A stretch of DNA of 36,248 bases from Chromatiales bacterium (GTDB lineage Bacteria > Pseudomonadota > Gammaproteobacteria > CAMYNG01), in assembly GCA_027005735.1 (NCBI GenBank), contig JALTLF010000214.1, positions 1 through 36,248 of the forward strand, written 5' to 3'. The position numbers and the translations under genes are program-made. Numbering within the stretch: the stretch's first letter is position 1; every line of letters begins with the position of its first letter. A model generated the notes under the pieces. That model was not told the origin of the DNA, did no database searches, and saw only the letters and a list, made by a program, of their open reading frames with translations. Shown piece by piece: positions 22,850-29,855 of this stretch.

Positions 22850-22863
22850 TTGATCGGGATCAA
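22850..22863 (+). promoter_or_regulatory. Perfect FNR box upstream of the host-attachment gene
   Basis: TTGATCGGGATCAA matches the FNR/ANR consensus at all ten defined positions. Its centre (22856.5) is 41.5 bp from a predicted start near 22898, and CATCAT (22886-22891, 4 of 6) sits in the -10 position. Class II activation of the 22922 gene under low oxygen is expected. Confidence 0.88.
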
Positions 22864-22921
22864 CGCCCGAGTTGTCTTGCGAGTCCATCATGTCCACAGG
22901 ATCGGAAAAAGGAGGTATGCC

Positions 22922-23374
22922 ATGGCTACAACCTGGGTTGTCGTTGCGGATGCGGCGCGGTCTCGGATCTTTTCCTCGCTGGGTGGCAAGCGCCCGCTGG
23001 TGGAACTGGAAGTCCTCACCCACCCCGTGGCGCGGATCGCGGAACGTGAACTGGGCAGCGACGAACCGGGGCGAAGTTTCGACAGCCAGGGTCAGGGCCG
23101 CCACGCCATGGGTAACAAGGGCGCCATCAAGCAGCATGAAACCGAGGAATTTGCCCGGCAAATCGCCGCCCGGCTGGACGCCGCGCGCAAGGAGGACGCC
23201 TTCCAGCATCTCATCCTGGTGGCGCCCCCCGCCATGCTGGGCGCCCTGCGGGACCATCTCCCCGCCCCCACCGCGAAGCGTCTGTTCTATGAACTGGACA
23301 AGGATCTGACCCAGGACACGGGTGACGCCATACGCGCGCGCCTGCCGGAGTTTTTTCCCAACAATCTGCGCTGA
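22922..23374 (+). CDS. Host-attachment-family protein (PF10116-like)
   Basis: This is a 150-residue soluble protein. The pattern WVVVADAARSRIFS near the N-terminus, ERELGSDEPGRSFDSQGQGRHAM in the middle, EEFARQIAARLDAARKEDAFQHLILVAPPAMLGALRDHL, and a terminal DLTQD match the Host_attach family (named for an Agrobacterium protein needed for attachment to plant cells; the biochemical role is unknown). No signal peptide is seen. ATG 22922 has GGAGG 6 nt upstream. The open frame extends back to 22766, across the FNR box and promoter, so that extension is not coding. The position next to fnr and the perfect FNR box tie it to low-oxygen physiology. Confidence 0.88.
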   Translation: MATTWVVVADAARSRIFSSLGGKRPLVELEVLTHPVARIAERELGSDEPGRSFDSQGQGRHAMGNKGAIKQHETEEFARQIAARLDAARKEDAFQHLILVAPPAMLGALRDHLPAPTAKRLFYELDKDLTQDTGDAIRARLPEFFPNNLR

Positions 23375-23382
23375 GGGGGGAT

Positions 23383-23640
23383 TCAGCGCGCTGCCCGGAT
23401 CAATGCCTGCTTTTCCGCGCGGGAGAGGCGCTTGAGGGCCGCCTCTCGCCGGCTGGCGGTGGCGCGGTCCGGCCAGGGTTCCTGGTAGACGAGGCTGACC
23501 GGCGCGCGGGAGCGGGTATAGCGCGCCGCCTGCGGGCCGTCGCTGTTGTGTTCCGCCAGGCGGCGGTGGAGATCGGTGGTGATGCCGGTGTACAGCGAAC
23601 CGTCCGCGCATTCGACCATGTAAACGAACCACTCCGACAT
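23383..23640 (-). CDS. GIY-YIG nuclease-superfamily protein (YhbQ/UPF0213-like)
   Basis: This small 85-residue protein is one GIY-YIG domain: FVYMVECADGSLYTGITTDLHRRLAEHN at residues about 4-31, then RSRAPVSLVYQEPW and ASRREAALKRLSRAEKQALI. The tyrosine of YTG, the arginine of RRL and the glutamate of RREAALK are the expected active-site positions. ATG 23640 is preceded by GAGGT. The frame also opens at 23697, with no family resemblance. TACAAT (23684-23679, minus) is a likely -10. The cellular role of this short family is uncertain (YhbQ is reported to act on DNA). It is divergent from the P-type ATPase gene. Confidence 0.88.
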   Translation of the reverse strand: MSEWFVYMVECADGSLYTGITTDLHRRLAEHNSDGPQAARYTRSRAPVSLVYQEPWPDRATASRREAALKRLSRAEKQALIRAAR

Positions 23641-23742
23641 GGCTACCTCGTCCCTCGGGCATGCTCCCGTCGGGGCGGATTGTAGCAGTTGCGCCATGCC
23701 GGGGGCATGTGGCGGCGGCCTTCACGGGAAGGAGGACAGGCA

Positions 23743-26427
23743 ATGGCGAGGTCACCGGGCACGGTGAGCGCAGCCCACGCGCAGGCGCCCGAGGCGGTGC
23801 TGGCGCGCCTCGCTGCCACGCGTCAGGGTCTCGAGCGATCCGAGGCGCGGCGCCGGCAGGCGCAGTACGGCCCCAATCGCCTGCCGCGCGCCCGCCCCCC
23901 GGGGATGGCGCGGATCTTCCTGCGCCAGTTCGCCAGTCCCCTCATCTACGTCCTGCTGGCCGCCGCCCTGCTGTCCCTGCTCATCGGGGAATTCTCCGAT
24001 GCCGGCTTCATCGCCGCGGTGTTGCTGGTCAATGCCCTCATCGGCGGCTTTCAGGAGCACGCCGCGCAGCGGGCCGCGGTGGCCCTCGGAGAGCTGGTGC
24101 CCGTGCAGTGCCATGTGCTGCGCGACGGCGAGGCCTTCGAGATCCCTGCCGAGGAACTGGTGCCCGGGGATCTCGTCCTGCTCGAGCCGGGTGACCGCGT
24201 GCCGGCGGACATCCGTCTGCTGGCCGCCCACGAACTGCAGGTGGACGAGTCGGCCCTGACCGGCGAGTCGCTGGCCGTCAGCAAGGCGGCGGATGCCCTG
24301 TTGCCCGCCGATACCTACCTCGGCGAGCGGCGCAACATGGCCTTCGCCGGCACCCTGGTGGTGCGCGGACGTGCGCGCGGCGTGGTGACGGCCACCGGGC
24401 TGGCCACCGAACTGGGCGGGATCGCCAGCGCCGTGCTGGCCCGTGGCCTGACCACTTCGCCCCTCATGGTGCGGATGGAGCGCTTCACCCGGCGGGTGGC
24501 GCTGGTGGTGGGCCTCGCGGCCCTGCTGGTGGCCGCCATCGCCTTCGGCCGCGGCATGCCGCTGGTGGAGATCTTCTTCCTCACCGTGGCACTGGCAGTG
24601 TCGGTGATCCCCGAGGGTCTGCCGGTGGCGCTCACCGTCGCCCTGGCCATCGGCATGCGGCGCATGGCGCGGCGCAATGTCATCATTCGCCGCCTCGTGG
24701 CGGTGGAGGCGCTCGGCTCCTGTACCTTCATCGCCACCGACAAGACCGGCACCCTGACGGTCAACCAGCTCACCGTGTCGCGCCTGGCGCACCCGGATGG
24801 GGGCACGTGCGTGCTCAGTGGCGAGGGATTCGATCCCGAGGGCGGGATCGACTGCGATGAAGGCGTGCCGGCGGCATCCCGCTGGCTCACCGAACTGTGC
24901 GAGGCCGCGGTGCTGCCCAACGAGGCCTTCTTCGGCCGGCGCGACGGCGAATGGGTGCAGCACGGCGATGCCGTGGATGTCGCCCTGCTGGTGATGGCCC
25001 ACAAGGCGGGCGTGGTGCGCGAGGTGCTGCTCGACAGCCGGCCGGAACTGGCCAGCATTCCCTTCGAGTCGGAGCGCATGATTTCGGCGAGCCTGAATCT
25101 CGTCGACGGTGAACCGCAGGCCTTCGTCAAGGGCGCGGCCGAGCGGGTGCTGGCCATGTGCGCGCGCACGCCGACTTCGGCGCAACCCCCCGATCCCGCC
25201 GCCATCGAAGCCCTGGTGGAAGAACTGGCGCAGCAGGGCTGCCGGGTGCTGGCGCTAGCGCGGGGTCCGGTGCACCTGGCCGAGGGCGAGGTCTTCAGCG
25301 AGGAACATCTGCAGGGCCTGTGTTTTCTCGGCCTGGTGGGCATGATCGATCCCCTGCGCGAGGAAGCCGCCCCGGCGGTGGCGCGCTGTCGCGCCGCCGG
25401 TATCGAGGTCGCCATGGTCACCGGCGACCACCCCCTCACGGCACTGGCCATTGCCCGCCCACTGGGACTGGCGGAAGACCTCGGCCAGGTGGTGACGGGC
25501 CCGGAGCTGCGACGCGCCGCCAACGAGGAACAGCTGGACCGGCTCACCCGCAACGCGCGCGTGTTCGCCCGCGTGGAGCCGACACAGAAGCTGGACATCG
25601 TCACCTCCCTGCAGCGCCAGGGGCATTTCGTCGCGGTCAGCGGCGACGGCGCCAACGATGCGCCGGCCCTGCGCGCGGCGCAGGTGGGCGTGGCGATGGG
25701 CAGGTCCGGCACCGACGTGGCGCGCGAGACGGCCGATCTGATCATTACCGACGACAACTTCAGCTCCATCGTCGCCGGAGTCGAGGAAGGACGCGTCGCC
25801 TACGCCAACGTGCGCAAGGTGATCTTCCTGCTGGTCTCCACCGGCGCCGCCGAACTGGTGCTGTTCACCCTCGCCCTGCTCACCGGGCTGCCGGTGCCGC
25901 TGCTGGCGGTGCAACTCCTGTGGCTCAATCTCGTCACCAACGGCATTCAGGACATCGCCCTCGCCTTCGAGCCCGCCGAGGGTGACGAGTTGCGCCGTCC
26001 GCCGCGTTCGCCGCGCGAGCCGATCTTCAATCGCATCATGGTGGAACGCGTGTTGCTCTCCGCACTGGTCATCGGTGGCGTGGCCTTCTGGCTCTACCAG
26101 TGGCTGCTGGCGCAGGGATACAGTCTCGAGGCGGCGCGTAACGGTACCCTCCTCCTCATGGTGCTGTTCGAGAACATCCATGTTTTCAACTGCCGTTCCG
26201 AGCGGCGTTCCGTGTTCATGCATGGTTTTCTCGGCAACCGGATCCTGCTCGCCGGTACCGTCGCGGCGCAACTGGTTCATATCGGCGCCATGTACACGCC
26301 CGGGCTGCGCGAGGTGCTGGGCGTGCAGCCCGTCTCGCCCATGCACTGGGCGCAGCTCCTCCTTGCGGCCCTGAGTATCCTGGTGGCGATGGAGATCTAC
26401 AAGCTGCTGCGCAGCCGCCTTGCCTGA
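23743..26427 (+). CDS. P2-type cation-transporting ATPase
   Basis: This 894-residue inner-membrane ATPase has the PacL/SERCA-like layout: an N-terminal cation-ATPase domain, ten predicted helices, and an actuator with TGES (173-176). The phosphorylation aspartate is D333 in DKTGTLT. The hinge is GDGANDAP (D635, D639). Helix 4 has PEGL (290-293). Helix 6 has NLVTNGIQD, with N733 where Ca and Na/K pumps have Asp in NLVTDG. E291 is kept, but the changed helix 6 site means calcium specificity should not be assumed. ATG 23743 has GGAGG (23731-23735) 7 nt upstream. The stop abuts the convergent sensor gene's stop, the two forming TGATCA. Confidence 0.92.
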   Translation: MARSPGTVSAAHAQAPEAVLARLAATRQGLERSEARRRQAQYGPNRLPRARPPGMARIFLRQFASPLIYVLLAAALLSLLIGEFSDAGFIAAVLLVNALIGGFQEHAAQRAAVALGELVPVQCHVLRDGEAFEIPAEELVPGDLVLLEPGDRVPADIRLLAAHELQVDESALTGESLAVSKAADALLPADTYLGERRNMAFAGTLVVRGRARGVVTATGLATELGGIASAVLARGLTTSPLMVRMERFTRRVALVVGLAALLVAAIAFGRGMPLVEIFFLTVALAVSVIPEGLPVALTVALAIGMRRMARRNVIIRRLVAVEALGSCTFIATDKTGTLTVNQLTVSRLAHPDGGTCVLSGEGFDPEGGIDCDEGVPAASRWLTELCEAAVLPNEAFFGRRDGEWVQHGDAVDVALLVMAHKAGVVREVLLDSRPELASIPFESERMISASLNLVDGEPQAFVKGAAERVLAMCARTPTSAQPPDPAAIEALVEELAQQGCRVLALARGPVHLAEGEVFSEEHLQGLCFLGLVGMIDPLREEAAPAVARCRAAGIEVAMVTGDHPLTALAIARPLGLAEDLGQVVTGPELRRAANEEQLDRLTRNARVFARVEPTQKLDIVTSLQRQGHFVAVSGDGANDAPALRAAQVGVAMGRSGTDVARETADLIITDDNFSSIVAGVEEGRVAYANVRKVIFLLVSTGAAELVLFTLALLTGLPVPLLAVQLLWLNLVTNGIQDIALAFEPAEGDELRRPPRSPREPIFNRIMVERVLLSALVIGGVAFWLYQWLLAQGYSLEAARNGTLLLMVLFENIHVFNCRSERRSVFMHGFLGNRILLAGTVAAQLVHIGAMYTPGLREVLGVQPVSPMHWAQLLLAALSILVAMEIYKLLRSRLA

Positions 26428-27426
26428 TCACTCGCGCGACGCTGCTGCGCCGTCCTGCGGATCGTCCTCGCGCAGGCCGCTGACCCAGAAGGCATGCTCG
26501 CTGTCGAGAAACTCGTCGTAGGGAATATAGTGGGAACCGTCGCAGGAGAAGGTCAGGCCGACGATGCCGTTGAAGATATTCAGCGTGCCGGTGCGCAGGT
26601 ACAGGGTGTCGTCCATGGTACGCAGCTTCTTGAAGCCGTCGAGGATGGGACGGATGGCATCCCGCGGGGTGATGGCATCGGCGGGATAGTCGCGCCGCGG
26701 GTAGGCAAGGCAGGTGTCGGGATCGACGAGGGCATCGATGTCCAGCAGGCGGTAGCGGTAGGGATCGTCGTAGAGCCAGATCACTGCGCGGCTGCTGGAG
26801 AAATGGATCATGATGTGGAACACGCCGTGATCGACCATCAGTTCCTCCACCACGCCGAGGACGGTATCCATTTGCCGATCCAGCTCGCTTTCCTGCCGCG
26901 TCTGGAAGAAGACCGTACCGCGAATGGAGGGATCGCCCTTGATCTGCCGCCAGTGGCGCGGTTCCTCGTAGAGATCGCGCGTCAGGGGCAGTTCGCGCAG
27001 GTCGAAGTCCGCGCCGACGAAGCCCAGCACGTTGTCCTCCCTGTCGCGCACGATCTGGATGGCGGTGAGCGCCGGGCGCTTCGCGCGCAGGCTGATGTAG
27101 GCCTCGCTGAGCAGAAAGCCGGTGCTGGGTACCGCCTCGCGCATGTAGGGGCGTTGCGAACGGTCGCGGCCGAAGTCCTTTTCGTCGATGCCCTCGCGCG
27201 TGATGTTGTCGCTGATCTGGTGGGCGTTGGTGTCCAGCGCATAGAGATAACTGCAGTTGGGAATGGAGGCCAGGCGGCCCTGCAGGACCGCGTCGAGCTT
27301 GCGGCGATCGGGCCAGACCTCGCTGCAGGCCTCCGCCGTGAGGCGCAGGGGCGCCTTGAGCATGGTGGCGAGTTCTTCGCGCTGGCGGGCGATGCTGTCG
27401 CGCAGTGTTTCGGTGCTGGCTGGCAT
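26428..27426 (-). CDS. Soluble PDC/Cache-like sensor protein
   Basis: This is a protein of about 332 residues with no membrane helix. An N-terminal helix (TLRDSIARQREELATML) leads into a Cache/PDC-like region (about 35-160: YLYALDTNAHQISDNIT, GRDRSQRPYMREAVPSTGFLLSEAYISLRAKRPALTAIQIVRD, VLGFVGADFDL). A second alpha/beta part of unknown type follows. Cache domains usually sense small molecules outside the cell; a cytoplasmic version without an output domain is unusual. ATG 27426 is my choice. An in-frame ATG at 27492 shares a base with the upstream stop (TGATG) and would add 22 residues. It is the last gene of a five-gene minus-strand operon. Confidence 0.75.
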   Translation of the reverse strand: MPASTETLRDSIARQREELATMLKAPLRLTAEACSEVWPDRRKLDAVLQGRLASIPNCSYLYALDTNAHQISDNITREGIDEKDFGRDRSQRPYMREAVPSTGFLLSEAYISLRAKRPALTAIQIVRDREDNVLGFVGADFDLRELPLTRDLYEEPRHWRQIKGDPSIRGTVFFQTRQESELDRQMDTVLGVVEELMVDHGVFHIMIHFSSSRAVIWLYDDPYRYRLLDIDALVDPDTCLAYPRRDYPADAITPRDAIRPILDGFKKLRTMDDTLYLRTGTLNIFNGIVGLTFSCDGSHYIPYDEFLDSEHAFWVSGLREDDPQDGAAASRE

Positions 27427-27491
27427 GGCTTCCGGTTCGTGTTCGTTTTCAATATTAAAACATACTGATATTCGCTGGCGGAAGGCGTGCA

Positions 27492-27938
27492 TCACAGATC
27501 GATGATGTGATCGATCAGCTGCTCGGGGTGAATGTGGGTCTCGCTGAAGCAACGGCCGCACATGCTGATGCCGGCGCGGCGCACGCTGTCGGCCTCGCCA
27601 CTGACGAGGGGATGCCATGCGGGCAGCTCGCGGCCTTGCGCGAGACGACGGTAGGCGCAACTGTCGGGCAACTGTGCCAGCAGGTTGTCATCCAGCGGTC
27701 GCAGGTCGAGGCAGCCGGCGACCCGCTCGCGGCGATGGGCGTAGTCCCGGCAACGGCAGCGGTCGAGATCCAGCATGGCACAGGCGACGTTGGTGAAGTA
27801 GAGCCTGCCGGTGTCCTCGTCTTCGAGCTTGACCATGCAGCAGCGCGCACAGCCATCGCACAGCGCCTCCCATTCCTGCTCGCCGAGTTCATCCAGCGAC
27901 CTGTGTTTCCAGAAATCCCTCGCGGGTGGATCCGACAC
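27492..27938 (-). CDS. YcgN/UPF0260-family cysteine-rich protein
   Basis: This 148-residue cytoplasmic protein is clearly like E. coli YcgN: FWKHRSLDELGEQEWEALCDGCARCC, VKLEDEDTGRLYFTNVAC, CRCRDYAHRRE, then SCAYRRLAQGRELPAWHPLVSG. The conserved cysteine pattern (CDGCxxCC, C, CxC) places it near the YkgJ zinc/iron-cluster-like family. Its function is unknown. GTG 27938 has GAGAGG 6 nt upstream and gives the family-typical start (VSDPPARDFW). The longer frame from 28010 overlaps the DUF3301 gene. It lies 10 bp after the DUF3301 stop. Confidence 0.92.
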   Translation of the reverse strand: MSDPPARDFWKHRSLDELGEQEWEALCDGCARCCMVKLEDEDTGRLYFTNVACAMLDLDRCRCRDYAHRRERVAGCLDLRPLDDNLLAQLPDSCAYRRLAQGRELPAWHPLVSGEADSVRRAGISMCGRCFSETHIHPEQLIDHIIDL

Positions 27939-27948
27939 GGCATGCCTC

Positions 27949-28317
27949 TCAGTTGATCTCGCGACGCAGGGGAACGACCCTGCCCTCGATGGGTGCGCGG
28001 GGCGTGGCAAATGCCTCGGGATCGAGCCACAGCTCCGTCACCCGGTCCCCTGCCAGCACCACGTTGCCACCATAGCGTACCTGTCCGTCGGTGGCGAACT
28101 CGAAACGGTAACGGCGCACTACCAGCAGGCCGCCCCTGCCGCCGCGGCGCAGGCGGGTGCGTTGCAGGGCCACGGTGTCGTCGAGGAAATGCACCCCGGC
28201 ACGCTCGCAGGCGCGGCGCCCGGCGGCCGTGGCGCGCTCCCTGGCGCGCAGCTGTGCCTGCCAGTTCACGGCGATCAACACCAGCACGATAACGAAGGCC
28301 AGCTCCTGGCCCGTCAT
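27949..28317 (-). CDS. DUF3301 single-pass membrane protein
   Basis: This 122-residue protein has one N-terminal helix (about 5-20, ELAFVIVLVLIAVNW) and a cytoplasmic domain. The domain has the DUF3301 pattern (RERATAAGRRACERAGVHFLDDTVALQR, YRFEFATDGQVRYGG). The family is mostly gammaproteobacterial and uncharacterised, often near the YcgN-type gene. The ATG overlaps the hydrolase stop as ATGA (28314-28317), showing translational coupling. Confidence 0.88.
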   Translation of the reverse strand: MTGQELAFVIVLVLIAVNWQAQLRARERATAAGRRACERAGVHFLDDTVALQRTRLRRGGRGGLLVVRRYRFEFATDGQVRYGGNVVLAGDRVTELWLDPEAFATPRAPIEGRVVPLRREIN

Positions 28318-29144
28318 TGCGGTGTCCCCGCAAGAAAGCGCGCCAGTGCCTGCTGGTAGTCGGGCTGGCTGAGCAGGAAGCCATAGTTGTGGTCGCCGCG
28401 CAGGCGCACGAAGGTCTTTGCCTGCGGCGCCGCGGCAAAGAGACGCTGGCCCAGTTCGAAGGGAATGATTTCGTCTTCGGGACTGTGCAGCATGAGCAGG
28501 GGGACGCGCAGGCCGCGGATGGCACCCTCGGCATCGAAGTCGTAGCGCAGGATCACGACACGCGACAGCCAGGGCATCATGTGGCGGGCCATGTCGCGCG
28601 CCGAGGAAAAGGTCGATTCCAGGATCAGGCGCGCGGGTTCCACTTCCACGGCCAGTTTCGTCGCCACCACGCCACCCAGCGAGCGGCCGAAGACGGTGAT
28701 GCGCCTGGCGGGCACGCCGCGCTGCTCGACGAGATACTTCCAGGCCGCGCGGGCGTCGCGGTAGAGGCCGCGTTCCGAGGGGCTGCCGCTGCTCTGGCCA
28801 TAGCCGCGGTAGTCGAAGATGAAGACGTTGAGGCCGAGGCGATGAAAGATGCGCAGCGAGTCGCCGCGGTGGGAAATGTTGCCTGCGTTGCCGTGCAGGA
28901 AGAGCAGGGTGTCGCAGTCCTGCGGCGCGGGTCGCGCGCAGGGAAGGTACCAGCCGTGCAGGGTTTCGCCGTCTTCCGTCCGGAAACGTACCTCCTCGAA
29001 GGCCAGTCCCCAGTCACGCGGCGTGGCCTCCAGCGTGCGCAGCGGGTAGAAGACCATGGCCGCCTGCTGAAAATAGAACAGGGCGTTCAACAGCAGCAGG
29101 CCGCCGGCGAGGTAGATGAGAAACTTGACGAGAATGGCTTTCAC
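28314..29144 (-). CDS. Membrane-anchored alpha/beta hydrolase (ABHD13/YfhR-like)
   Basis: This 276-residue protein has an N-terminal hydrophobic anchor (about residues 8-28) and an alpha/beta-hydrolase fold. The oxyanion loop is HGNAG (84-88). The nucleophile is S155 in GRSLGG. The likely acid is D224 (SPEDEIIP) and the base H252 (GDHNYGF). Its layout matches the YfhR/ABHD13 group, for which the substrate is uncertain (esterase or thioesterase). The first codon is GTG at 29144; no ATG or good Shine-Dalgarno is available. It lies in the operon 33 bp after the receiver-like gene and overlaps DUF3301. Confidence 0.87.
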   Translation of the reverse strand: MKAILVKFLIYLAGGLLLLNALFYFQQAAMVFYPLRTLEATPRDWGLAFEEVRFRTEDGETLHGWYLPCARPAPQDCDTLLFLHGNAGNISHRGDSLRIFHRLGLNVFIFDYRGYGQSSGSPSERGLYRDARAAWKYLVEQRGVPARRITVFGRSLGGVVATKLAVEVEPARLILESTFSSARDMARHMMPWLSRVVILRYDFDAEGAIRGLRVPLLMLHSPEDEIIPFELGQRLFAAAPQAKTFVRLRGDHNYGFLLSQPDYQQALARFLAGTPQ

Positions 29145-29177
29145 CCTTCGAGGTTCGGGAGGCGGTAATGGTGATGT

Positions 29178-29588
29178 TCAGCCCGTCGGCCGTGTCGCCA
29201 GCAGCGGCGCCAGCGCGGCTTCCATTTGCGCGGCGTCCACCGGCTGGACCAGCGTGGCGTGGACGGGAAACAGGGCCGCCAGCCTGTCCACGAACTGGCG
29301 CTCGGCGGGCTCCACCAGCACCACCACGCGGCAGTCCGGGGCGTACTTCGGCAGGCTGGCGAGGAGCACGTCGAGATTGCTGACATTCACGCCGGCGTAG
29401 TTGTTGCCCCAGCCGTAGAAGAACTCGCCCACCAGTACCGTGGGCGGGTGTTTCTTCACCACCCGGATGGCCTCGCGCACGGAACGCGCCTGCCGGGGCG
29501 CGAGGCCGAGGCGGCGGTAGAGGGCGTCCAGGTCCGGGTGGGCCGGACTCTCCCTCACCGAGAGGATTTCGGGGCGGGTGGTGTGCAT
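29178..29588 (-). CDS. Receiver-like small protein of unknown function
   Basis: This 136-residue soluble protein is the first gene of the operon. It has a beta-alpha alternation like CheY: EILSVRES, ARSVREAIRVVKKHPPTVLVGEFFYGWG, LLASLPKYAPDCRVVVLVEP, ATLVQPVDAAQMEAALAPLL. At the position of the phospho-acceptor, after the third strand, stands E55 (VLVGEFF). Glu there can mimic phosphorylation, so it could be a constitutively 'on' or binding-only receiver. ATG 29588 has GGGAG about 6 nt upstream; the frame from 29633 adds 15 unlikely residues. I do not recognise the family; the receiver reading is by fold pattern only. Confidence 0.65.
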   Translation of the reverse strand: MHTTRPEILSVRESPAHPDLDALYRRLGLAPRQARSVREAIRVVKKHPPTVLVGEFFYGWGNNYAGVNVSNLDVLLASLPKYAPDCRVVVLVEPAERQFVDRLAALFPVHATLVQPVDAAQMEAALAPLLATRPTG

Positions 29589-29743
29589 TGGGTTCTCCCG
29601 GGTGACTGTGGGCCGGTCGCGGGCGGGGCCCACCGGCCCGCAGGGGCTGATGGGGGTAGTTTACCCGGCTTTGGGGCCAGACCACAGGCGTGCGCATCGC
29701 CGCCCCTTCCCTGCCCTGGCGCGGCCGGGAGGGCGCCTGATAA

Positions 29744-29760
29744 CCTTGTCAAGTACAAGG
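29744..29760. promoter_or_regulatory. Inverted repeat upstream of rapA
   Basis: CCTTGT-CAAGT-ACAAGG is a perfect 6-bp inverted repeat in the 267-bp divergent gap (29589-29855). A possible rapA -10, TAGAAT (29820-29825), follows 60 bp later without a recognisable -35. A minus-strand TTGACA (29752-29747) lies in the repeat but has no matching -10. The remainder of the gap shows nothing clear. Confidence 0.3.
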
Positions 29761-29855
29761 AAAAGGCTGCCTCGGCGCCGCCCGGAGCGGGCCACTGTCC
29801 CCCGCCGCGCGCGGCCTGTTAGAATTGCGCGCTTTTGCGGCCCTGGAGCCTGAAG

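Noticed and set aside
22766-22921. N-terminal extension of the host-attachment gene
   Set aside because: It would translate through the FNR box, the -10 and the inverted repeat, and a strong GGAGG precedes the ATG at 22922.
23695-23709. CATGCC-GGG-GGCATG inverted repeat ahead of the P-type ATPase
   Set aside because: A short GC-rich repeat in a GC-rich gap, with no promoter element aligned to it on the plus strand; chance is likely.
23752-25185. Minus-strand frames opposite the P-type ATPase
   Set aside because: Antisense shadows; the plus strand has every P-type ATPase motif in order.
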